Source: Thioalkalivibrio sp. ALJT (GTDB lineage Bacteria > Pseudomonadota > Gammaproteobacteria > Ectothiorhodospirales > Ectothiorhodospiraceae). From it: a stretch of DNA of 64,000 nucleotides. The position numbers and the translations under genes are program-made. Shown one piece after another: positions 8,352-16,700 of the stretch; the stretch's first letter is position 1, and the number at the start of each line of letters is the position of its first letter. The stretch is taken from the NCBI RefSeq assembly GCF_000381825.1, contig NZ_KB907129.1, positions 48,396 through 112,395 on the forward strand, in the 5' to 3' direction. Below the pieces are notes generated by a model. It saw only the letters and a list, made by a program, of their open reading frames with translations, had not been told where the DNA came from and did not search any database.

Positions 8352-10976
8352 TCAGCCGTTGCCGGGCTGACAGGCGAGCAGGCGCTGCTGCACCACGTCG
8401 GCGATGACCCGCAGGGGGGCGTCGCGGGTGTCGTGGAGCTGCACGGTTGCGAGGACGGCGGGGTCGATGGACTCGCCGAGGTCGACCTCGAGCGTGTGCG
8501 CGGGGCACTGGTCGAGCCAGGCCGGGTAGTACTCGCAGCGGGGCTCGGTGGGGAACAGCGCGGCATAGGCGATCCGGGCCTCGACCAGGTCCTGGAAGAA
8601 GTGGCTGCCGAACGAGAGGTCCGGGACCATGCCGGCCTCGAGGTCAGCCACCTCCACCAGCATGCGGATGCGGTCGATATCGGCAAAGCGTACCGGGACG
8701 CCGAGTTCCGGGGTGCTGGTGCCCCAGCGGCCGGGGCCGATCAGGAGGGTCGTGGCATCTTCGAGTGCGCGGAGCTGGCGGTTGAGTGCGCCCACCAGGC
8801 GGGCCACGGCGTACTTCTGCGCGCGGGACAGCGCCGCGTAGCGGGCGGCGTCCACGCGGATCACGCGCTCGATGGCCAGGTCCATGTTGCCGCCCATGAA
8901 GCAGCCGTCGCTGGCGAAGAACAGGCGCTGCGGGTCGACCCGGTGCGGCAGTTCGACCGGCTGGTCGCTGCCGAGGGTGGCGAGCGGGCGGCACTGCACC
9001 AGGTTCACGCCGGCGTTGCCGTCGGCGTCCAGGTGCACGGTGAACTCGACGTCCACCGGGTGGGCGTAGGCGGCCTCCAGGGTCTTGAGCAGCTCGCGCA
9101 TCAGCGGGGCGAAATCGGTGCGCTGCAGCAGCGGGATGAAGGTCACCCGCCACAGGCGCTCCTCGCGCCCCTGCTCGCGGGCGCGGCGGGCGGCCTCGCG
9201 GTCGATCTCGCCGAGCAGGTGGAGCGGCAGGGCCGGCGCGGCCTCGGCCAGTTGCTGGACGGGGACGGCGGCCTCGCGGTTGGCCTCGATGTCGAGTACG
9301 TCGGCGGCGTGCTGGGAGTAGCGGTAGGCCTCGTCCCGACTGTGGAACGGTCGCCGTTCGGGCTGATCCAGCGCCACCACGCAGGCGTGGTCGCGCGCGA
9401 CCCGGTCCACCGCGCGAGTGCCCAGCCCCAGCACCAGGCGCAGCATCCCGGCGGACGGATCCAGCGCGCCGTCCCACACGAAGGTATTCCAGGAGACCCC
9501 GACGCCGGCGGCGTCCGGCAGGTAGCGGGAGCCGTGGTAGCGCCCGTTGACCCGCTGCAGCAGCAGCGCCATGGGCTCTTCCCGGTCCATCAGCCCGCGC
9601 TGCTGGCGGTAACTCAGCGCATCATCACTCATGGTCGAGGCATAGACCCGGCGGATGGCGTCCTCCAGCCGCGCCAGGCGCTCGCCGGGGCTGCCCTGGT
9701 TCACGCAGAACACGCTCTCGTACTTGCCGGCAAAGGCGTTGCCGAAGCCGTCTTCCAGCAGGCTGCTGGAACGCACCAGGATCGGGTACTGCCCGTAGTG
9801 GTCGAGCACCCGCTCCAGTTCGCGGCGCACCTCCGGCGGGATCTCGCCGTGCAGCATGTCTTGGCGCAGGCTGCGCGCCTCGTCGAAGTAGCCTTCCGGG
9901 GTGCGCTGGCGCATCAGCCGCGGCCACCAGCCATTGTGTACCAGATAGGCGTAGTACACATCCGCGCCGATGAAGTGCGAGTCGTGCGGTTCCAGCGCCC
10001 GCCCCCAGCGCTGCGGGTCCTGCGCGAGCAGGATGCGCCGCGCCAGCAGCATACCCGCGGCCTTGCCGCCGATGTAGCCGCTGCCGACCATGCGTTCGCG
10101 GATCGCCAGCAGCTCCTCCAGCCCGAGGTGGCGCCGCGCCAGTTCCAGCATGCGCTCGTCGCGGCCGATCAGCACCCGCAGGATGTCGTCCTGCACCCGG
10201 GCGCGGTCGGCCGCCGGCGTGCCCTCCGCCAGCGCGTCGGAGGCCGCGAGGAACAGGCGGTCCCAGTAGTCCAGCAACTGCCGCCCGTGCGGCTGGCCGG
10301 GGCGCTGTTCCTCCAGCAGCGCCTGCAGCCGCGTGGCCTCGCTGCTGTCCACCACCGGTTCGAACTGCATGCCGCACTGGCGGTGCGGCAGGAACATGGT
10401 CGGCGAGCTGCGCTGCCACACCTTCACCGGCTGCACGTGCACCGCGTCGCCGGCGCGGCGCACGTCGATCAGTACCTGCGTGGTCTCGCGGATGCGCGCC
10501 AGCGTGGTATGCGAATGGCTGTGCGGATGCAGTGCGAACCAAGCCACCGTATCCATCTCGTACAGATACGGACAGATGGCGCGGAAGAAGTTGCCCACCA
10601 TGTGGTCGGTGGCCCAGGCCTCCAGCAGATCCGACAGGCAGTCGCACAGATAAAAGGCGCCGCGGCCATGCTCGGTGATCAGGCGGAACACGTGGCGGGT
10701 GAACGGCTCGAAGCCGCGCAGGGCGTCGATGGCCACCACCTTGACCCCCGGCCCCGGCTCCACCAGCGGCACATGGCGGCCGAAGCGCAGGTAGATAATG
10801 GTACGCCCTCGGGCACGAGCTGCCGCCACGAATGGCTCGACGAAGCGGCGGTAGTCCTCGATCGCGTCGACCCGCCAGACCACGTTATCGCCGACCCGCA
10901 GTCCGTCAAGCACATGGTCCAGGCCTTCCAGCCCGGTGGAGACGGCTGCCTGCTGCGCCTGCGGATCATGGGTCAT
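8352..10976 (-). CDS. KaiC-like/PPDK-like fusion protein of unknown function
   Basis: 874 residues. Residues ~1-235 look like a RecA/KaiC (RAD55-type) fold: TGLEGLDHVLDGLRVGDNVV, then GRTIIYLRFG, GRGAFYLCDCLSDLL and TTQVLIDVRRAG. The P-loop is missing: where GxxGxGKT is expected the sequence is RVDAIEDY. From about residue 290 it resembles the N-terminal ATP-grasp domain of PEP synthase/pyruvate phosphate dikinase (GSGYIGGKAAGMLLARR, then ILVRSSSLLEDGFGNAFAGK, and near the end GPGRWGTSTPELG). No phosphohistidine swivel or PEP-binding barrel is seen, so it is unlikely to be a normal PEP synthase. It is divergent from the GcvR-like gene. Its role is unknown. Confidence 0.75.
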   Translation of the reverse strand: MTHDPQAQQAAVSTGLEGLDHVLDGLRVGDNVVWRVDAIEDYRRFVEPFVAAARARGRTIIYLRFGRHVPLVEPGPGVKVVAIDALRGFEPFTRHVFRLITEHGRGAFYLCDCLSDLLEAWATDHMVGNFFRAICPYLYEMDTVAWFALHPHSHSHTTLARIRETTQVLIDVRRAGDAVHVQPVKVWQRSSPTMFLPHRQCGMQFEPVVDSSEATRLQALLEEQRPGQPHGRQLLDYWDRLFLAASDALAEGTPAADRARVQDDILRVLIGRDERMLELARRHLGLEELLAIRERMVGSGYIGGKAAGMLLARRILLAQDPQRWGRALEPHDSHFIGADVYYAYLVHNGWWPRLMRQRTPEGYFDEARSLRQDMLHGEIPPEVRRELERVLDHYGQYPILVRSSSLLEDGFGNAFAGKYESVFCVNQGSPGERLARLEDAIRRVYASTMSDDALSYRQQRGLMDREEPMALLLQRVNGRYHGSRYLPDAAGVGVSWNTFVWDGALDPSAGMLRLVLGLGTRAVDRVARDHACVVALDQPERRPFHSRDEAYRYSQHAADVLDIEANREAAVPVQQLAEAAPALPLHLLGEIDREAARRAREQGREERLWRVTFIPLLQRTDFAPLMRELLKTLEAAYAHPVDVEFTVHLDADGNAGVNLVQCRPLATLGSDQPVELPHRVDPQRLFFASDGCFMGGNMDLAIERVIRVDAARYAALSRAQKYAVARLVGALNRQLRALEDATTLLIGPGRWGTSTPELGVPVRFADIDRIRMLVEVADLEAGMVPDLSFGSHFFQDLVEARIAYAALFPTEPRCEYYPAWLDQCPAHTLEVDLGESIDPAVLATVQLHDTRDAPLRVIADVVQQRLLACQPGNG

Positions 10977-11106
10977 GGCGTGCCCGTGCGGTCAGGGAAA
11001 TCGGCTCAATGTACCTGTTTACGCTCGCCAGACACCACGATACCCCCGGAGGCTTTCTTTCCGTACGATGGTGGGCCGCGCGCTGCAGCGACACAGGAGA
11101 CTGACC

Positions 11107-11652
11107 ATGAAGACTTCGCTCATTCTGACGCTGGTAGGACCGGACTCTCCGGGGCTTGTCAGTACGGTGGCGGCCCGCGCCCGGGCGGCTGGCGGCAACT
11201 GGCTGGAGAGCCGGATGGCGCAGCTCGCCGGGCAGTTTGCCGGGGTCGTGCTACTGGAGGTAGATGCAGACAAGGCCGACACGCTAGAGGCCGCGCTGCG
11301 CGAGCTGGAAGGCGACGGGCTGCAGGTGCAACTCCAGCGCGGCAGCGAACGGCCGGCGGCGGCGCAGCATCCGGTGGTACTGGATCTGGTCGGGCACGAC
11401 CGACCGGGGATCGTGCAGGACATCACCGCCGTACTCTCGCGCCACGGTGTGAGTGTCGAGACCCTGGAAACCGCCTGCGAGCCGGGCTCGATGAATGGAG
11501 AACCGATGTTCCGCGCAAAGGCCCGGCTGGGCGTTCCCGAGGGTCTGGACCTGCATACCGTACAGGACGACCTGGAGGCCCTGGCCAACGAGCTAATGGT
11601 CGACCTCGAACTCCACGACCCACTACAGGAACCACCCGAGGCCGTGGCCTGA
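11107..11652 (+). CDS. Tandem-ACT-domain protein, GcvR-like
   Basis: 181 residues, ATG at 11107 preceded by AGGAG at seven bases. It has two ACT domains: residues ~4-75 (LTLVGPDSPGLVSTVAARAR) and ~90-165 (LDLVGHDRPGIVQDITAVLS). This is the layout of the glycine cleavage system repressor GcvR, which binds glycine and acts on GcvA rather than on DNA. No gcv genes are in the window, so the regulatory target is inferred only. It shares a 130-base divergent region with the PPDK-like gene. Confidence 0.8.
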   Translation: MKTSLILTLVGPDSPGLVSTVAARARAAGGNWLESRMAQLAGQFAGVVLLEVDADKADTLEAALRELEGDGLQVQLQRGSERPAAAQHPVVLDLVGHDRPGIVQDITAVLSRHGVSVETLETACEPGSMNGEPMFRAKARLGVPEGLDLHTVQDDLEALANELMVDLELHDPLQEPPEAVA

Positions 11653-11837
11653 CCCTGACTGCAGCCCGCGATCAGCCCTGGAGTGCCGCCCGGCTACTGA
11701 AGGGAGCGCACGCGCGGCGAACGATGACTGCTCCGCCGGGCAGCGGCAGCCATGCGGCTGGCCAAGGATCTGGACATGCGGGTACGACACGGCACACTGA
11801 GTGCGATGTCCCGTTAATCGAAGCACTGGAGTCGTCG

Positions 11838-12158
11838 ATGACCATGCAGGAGACCATTACCCGGAAGCTGGAGGAGCGCTTTGCGCCCGAGCATCTGGAG
11901 GTGGTGAACGAGAGCCACATGCACAACGTGCCCCCGGGTTCGGAGTCGCATTTCAAGGTGACGGTGGTATCCGAGGCCTTTCGCGACCAGAAGCTGATCG
12001 CGCGGCATCGGCTGGTGAACCAGGCCCTGGCCGACGAGCTGGCCGGCGGCATCCACGCCCTGGCGCTGCACACGCTGGACCCGGACCAGTGGTTCGAGCG
12101 TGCCGGCAAGGTGGCGGACTCCCCGCCCTGCATGGGTGGCGACGGCGGCAAGGCCTGA
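11838..12158 (+). CDS. bolA: BolA-family protein
   Basis: 106 residues. The ATG at 11838 has GGAG six bases upstream; a second ATG at 11844 is possible. The BolA fold signatures are present: HLEVVNESHMHNVP, FKVTVVSEAF, then RHRLVNQALADEL and IHALALHTLDPDQW. BolA proteins work with monothiol glutaredoxins in iron-sulfur handling and affect cell shape under stress. The tail SPPCMGGDG is common in this subgroup. No IbaG-type paralogue is present at the usual place between mlaB and murA in this window. It starts a plus-strand run with the phosphatase-family gene four bases downstream. Confidence 0.88.
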   Translation: MTMQETITRKLEERFAPEHLEVVNESHMHNVPPGSESHFKVTVVSEAFRDQKLIARHRLVNQALADELAGGIHALALHTLDPDQWFERAGKVADSPPCMGGDGGKA

Positions 12159-12162
12159 TCCC

Positions 12163-13374
12163 TTGCCGCTAACGGATATCCCCGCGGCCGGCTCGGCCGT
12201 GGATGCCGTCCTGCGCGCCCGGCTGGAAGCACCCGGGCTGATGGATCTGCTCGGCCCCATCGAGGCCAGCCTGAATCCGGCGGCCAGCCACCCGCCGCTG
12301 CCGGGCGTATCCGAGCACCTGGGGCCGGACCGCCACATCGTGCTGTGGCTGATCGACGGCTTCGCCACCCGCTATCGCCGCCACACGCCGCTGCTGGGCG
12401 CGGACTACGTAACCGACCTCGAGACCGTGTTCCCCAGCACCACGGCCACCGCGATCACCAGCATCCTGACCGGACGTGCGCCCGCGCAGCACGGCCTGCT
12501 CGGCTGGAACACCCGCCTGCCGTCCGCCGAGCGCACGCTGACGGTACTGATGGGCCAGGAGCGCGACACCGAGGACCGCCCGGCCACACTCGGCTACCGC
12601 GAGCTGACCGGGCGCGTACAGCCGGACCGCCTGGTCGACCGGCTCGGCTGCCACACGACCATGATCGGACCGGACTGGATCGGCGGCACGCCGTACAACC
12701 GGATGATGAACAGCTCGGCCGCATTCATCGGTTTCGAGGACCTGTCCGAACTGCCGGCGCGGGTGGCCGCGCACGTGAACGCGACACCGGGACCGCATTT
12801 CACCTACGTCTACTGGTCGGAGCTCGACCACCTGGGCCACGCCTACGGCCCGGAGAGCCCGGAGGTGGAGCGCCACCTGAAGCAGCTGGACCTGGCCTAC
12901 ACCGCGACCTGCGCGCAGATCCAGCGCCCGGAAAGCATCTTCCTGACCACCGCCGACCACGGCATGCGCACCATGGAGCGCCGCCTGGACCTGCGCGAAC
13001 ACCCGGCGGTGCAGGCCTGCCTGCGCCACCGCCTGACCGGCGAGCCACGCGCGGCCATCGCCCATGTGCGCGAAGGACGCGACACGGACTTCCTGACGGC
13101 CCTGGACGCCGCCTTCGGCGCAGACGTAGCCGCCATCCCCGCCGCCGACTGGCTGGGGCCCGGCACGCTGGGCCTGCCCCCAGGGCATCACCGTGAGCAC
13201 CCCGAGCTGCGGGCACGCGCCGGCGACTACCTGCTGCTGCCCGCGGAGGACGCCTACCTGGTGGACCCGCCGGACGACGACGAGGGGCCGTTCTTCGTCG
13301 GTGCCCACGGCGGATTGTCCCCGGAGGAGCGGCATATTCCCCTGTTTCTTCGGAATATCGGCCAGTCGCGGTAA
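12163..13374 (+). CDS. Alkaline phosphatase superfamily (phosphodiesterase-like) protein
   Basis: About 403 residues if translation starts at TTG 12163 (LPLTDIPAAG), four bases after bolA. An ATG at 12241 or a start inside bolA at 12100 cannot be excluded. The metal-site pattern of the type I phosphodiesterase/nucleotide pyrophosphatase group is present: VLWLIDGFATRY, the nucleophile region FPSTTATAITSILTGRAP, YWSELDHLGHAYG, TTADHGM and the last His in GAHGGLSPEERHIPLFL. No signal peptide is seen, so it is probably cytoplasmic. Members cleave phosphodiester or phosphomonoester bonds; the substrate is unknown. Confidence 0.8.
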   Translation: MPLTDIPAAGSAVDAVLRARLEAPGLMDLLGPIEASLNPAASHPPLPGVSEHLGPDRHIVLWLIDGFATRYRRHTPLLGADYVTDLETVFPSTTATAITSILTGRAPAQHGLLGWNTRLPSAERTLTVLMGQERDTEDRPATLGYRELTGRVQPDRLVDRLGCHTTMIGPDWIGGTPYNRMMNSSAAFIGFEDLSELPARVAAHVNATPGPHFTYVYWSELDHLGHAYGPESPEVERHLKQLDLAYTATCAQIQRPESIFLTTADHGMRTMERRLDLREHPAVQACLRHRLTGEPRAAIAHVREGRDTDFLTALDAAFGADVAAIPAADWLGPGTLGLPPGHHREHPELRARAGDYLLLPAEDAYLVDPPDDDEGPFFVGAHGGLSPEERHIPLFLRNIGQSR

Positions 13375-13435
13375 ACTGCCGGGTTCGTTCGCGGTCGAAG
13401 GATCGCGGCTAGCTGAAAACCGATTTCGAGAACCC

Positions 13436-13738
13436 ATGAACGACACCGCCGACCAGACCTACAACAATGCCGCCCAGCACCTGATCGAGCTGGCGAACCG
13501 GCTTGCCGATGACGGCCAGGCCGCCGAAACCGGCGACGTCGCCGACGGCCTGCTGGCCGGTGCCGTGCACTTCTGGCTGTACAGCCGCCAACCCTGCGGC
13601 GATCCGTTGTGCAAGGACTGCGCCCCGTTCGCGGACGCCGAGAGCCGTCTGGCCATGCTGCACGAGCTGATCGACGAGCTGGCGCGCGACAGCGACTACT
13701 TCCACGCCACCACCGACACCACCGTCGGCCACGCCTGA
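13436..13738 (+). CDS. Small conserved-looking protein with CxxxxCxxC motif
   Basis: 100 residues from the ATG at 13436. I do not recognise the family. It is largely helical and acidic, with one Cys cluster CGDPLCKDC in the middle (about residues 58-66) that could bind zinc or an iron-sulfur cluster. No signal peptide or membrane segment is present. It lies between the phosphatase-family gene (61 bases upstream) and lhr (18 bases downstream) on the same strand, so co-transcription with lhr is likely. Confidence 0.65.
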   Translation: MNDTADQTYNNAAQHLIELANRLADDGQAAETGDVADGLLAGAVHFWLYSRQPCGDPLCKDCAPFADAESRLAMLHELIDELARDSDYFHATTDTTVGHA

Positions 13739-13756
13739 CCCGCCACGCCCGAGCCG

Positions 13757-16700
13757 ATGCCGGTCACGCCCTTTCGCCCCGCGACCGACACCTGGTTCGG
13801 CGAGGCCTTCGGGCAGGCGACCGCGATCCAGTCGCGCGGCTGGCCCGCGATCCGGGCCGGCCACCACTGCCTGCTGATCGCCCCCACCGGGAGCGGCAAG
13901 ACCCTCGCCGCGTTCCTGAGCGCCATTGATCGCCTGACCGACGAGCCCCCGCCGGATGCCCGTCGCGGCTACTCGGTGCTCTACATCTCGCCGTTGAAGG
14001 CGCTGGCCACCGACATCGAGCGCAACCTGCGCGCCCCGCTGACCGGCATCGCGCAGACCGCCGCGCGTCTGGGCCAGACCACGGGCCAGATCGTGGACGA
14101 AAACGCAAGCGAACCGGTGGTACACATCCGCACCGGCGACACCCCGCAGGCCGAGCGCCGCGCGCAGGCCCGCGAACCCGGCGACATCCTGGTGACCACG
14201 CCGGAATCGCTGTACCTGCTGCTGGGCTCAAAGGCCGCGGAGAACCTCGAGTCCATCCACACGGTGATCATCGACGAGGTGCATGCGCTGGCCGGCAACA
14301 AGCGCGGCGCGCATCTCGCCCTGTCGCTGGAACGCCTGGCCGAGCGCTGCGGCGAGGACCCGCAGCGCATCGGGCTGTCCGCCACCGTGCATCCGATGGA
14401 GGTGGCGCGCGGCTTCCTCGGCGGTGATCGCGAGGTGGAGGTGATCGACGCCGCCGAGCCACCGCGCCTGGACCTCGAGATCCTCGCCCCCGAGGAGCCG
14501 CCCGCCGAACACGCACCCGCCACCGTCGAGGCCACGGAGGCGCAAAGCCACATCCCGTCCGGCTCCATCCTCGGCACGGTGTACGGCCAGGGCACCGGGC
14601 AGCTCCCCACCGCTGGCGGCAACCGCGCCGCAAGGCTGGAGCCGCGCCTGCTGGCCGCGATCCTGGAGCACCGTTCCACCATCGTGTTCGTGAACAGCCG
14701 CGGGCTGTGCGAGCGCCTGGTCCAGCGCATCAACGAGGCCTGGCGCGAACAGCAGCCGGAGGATGCCGAACCGGTGGAGGACCTGGTCGCCGCCCACCAC
14801 GGCAGCGTATCCCACGAGCGCCGCGCCGAGATCGAGGGCCGGCTGAAGACCGGGCGCCTGCGCGGCATCGTCGCGACCAGCTCGCTGGAGCTGGGCATCG
14901 ACATGGGCGCGGTGGATCTGGTGATCATGGTCGAATCCCCCGGCGCGGTCGCCCGCGGGCTGCAGCGCGCCGGGCGTGCCGGGCACGGCGTGGGCCAGGT
15001 CTCGCGCTCGCTGCTGCTGCCGCGCTTTCGCGGCGACCTGCTCGAATGCGCGGTGATCGGCGAGCGCATGCAGGCCGGCGCGCTGGAACCGATCCACGCC
15101 CCGCACAACCCGCTGGACGTGCTGGCCCAGCAGCTCGTCGCGATGGTCTGCGAACGCCCGCGCACAGTGGACGAACTGCACGCGCTGGTCCGCCGCGCCG
15201 CGCCCTGGCGCGAGCTGTCGCGCCCGCTGCTCGAGGCCACGCTGGACATGCTCTCCGGCCATTATCCGAGCACCGACTTCGCCGACCTGCGCCCCTGGCT
15301 CGCCTGGGACCGCGCCCGCGACGAGCTGACCCCGCGACGGGGGGCGGCGCTGGCCGCGCGCCTGAACGCCGGGACCATCCCCGACCGCGGGCTATACGGC
15401 GTACATGTCGGCGAGGGCGGGCCGCGCATCGGCGAACTGGACGAGGAGATGGTGTTCGAGCTGAAGACCGGGGAGAACGTGACCCTGGGCGCCAGCACCT
15501 GGCACGTGGAGGCGATCACCCGCGACCGCGTGCTGGTCTCCCCCGCCCCCGGCGAGGTCGGCAAGCTGCCGTTCTGGCATGGCGACGGCCCTGGCCGCCC
15601 GATCCAGCTCGGCCAGGCCATCGGCGCCGCCACCGAGCGGCTGGCACGCATGGGCCGCGCCGAGCGCGCCGCCTGGCTCAGGGAACACGCGCCACTGTCG
15701 GAGGCGGCGGTGGAGACCCTCTGCGACTACATCGACGAGCAGCGCGAGGCCACCGGACAGTTGCCATCCGACCAGCGCATCGTGGTCGAACGCTTCCGCG
15801 ACGAGGTCGGCGACTGGCGCGTCTGCATCCTGACCCCGTTCGGCGCGCGCGTGCACGCCCCCTGGGCGCTGGCCCTGCAGGGCGCACTGACCAGCCGCTC
15901 CGGCTTCGAGGTGCAGGTGATGTACACCGACGACGGCATCGTGCTGCGCCTGGCCGACAGCGAGGACCTGCCCGAGTTGGACGCCTTGTTTCCCGACCCG
16001 GAGGAGCTGGAGGAGGCGGTCACCCGCGAGCTCGGCAACTCCACCCTGTTCGCCAGCGCCTTTCGCGAGAACGCAGCACGCGCCCTGCTGCTGGTGCGCA
16101 ACCGCCCCGGCCAGCGCACCCCGTTGTGGGCGCAGCGGCTGAAGTCGCAGCAGCTGCTGGCCTCGGTGCGCGAGTACGCGAGCTTCCCGGTGGTGCTGGA
16201 GACCTACCGCCAGGTACTGGCCGACGTGTTCGATCTGGACGCCCTGCGTCAGATCCTGCGCGGCGTGCAGGAACGCCGCATCCGCGTGCACGAGGTGGAG
16301 ACGCCACAGGCCTCGCCGTTCGCCCGCAGCCTGGTGTTCGCCTATGTCGCAGCTTACATCTACGAGCAGGACGCGCCGATGGCCGAGCGCAAGGCCCAGG
16401 CGCTGACGCTCGACCGCGGAATGCTGGCCGAACTGCTGGGCCAGGCCGAGCTGCGCGAGCTGATCGACCCCGAGGCCCTGGCCGAGCTGGAGGCCGAGCT
16501 GGCGCACGCCACCGAGGCGACCCGGGTGCCGGACGCCGACGCCCTGCACGACCTGCTGCGCCGGCGCGGGGACCTGACCGCGGACGAGGTCGCGGCCGCC
16601 TGCGCCGAGGCGCCGGGGCCGTGGCTGGAACAACTCGCCCGGTCCCTGCGCGCGGTGGAGGTGCGCATCGCCGGCGAGCCGCGCTGGATCGCCGCCGAGG

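Noticed and set aside
8352..10976. Calling this gene ppsA (PEP synthase)
   Set aside because: The phosphohistidine and PEP-binding domains are not seen and an extra N-terminal domain is present.
7521..12158. A 1545-codon plus-strand frame across hipA, the PPDK-like gene and bolA
   Set aside because: It is an accident of GC-rich sequence. Only the last ~106 codons (bolA) are supported by motifs and a ribosome-binding site.
12100..12162. Phosphatase-family gene starting inside bolA at 12100
   Set aside because: The added residues are an out-of-frame reading of the bolA end. TTG at 12163 directly after the bolA stop is simpler, though unproved.
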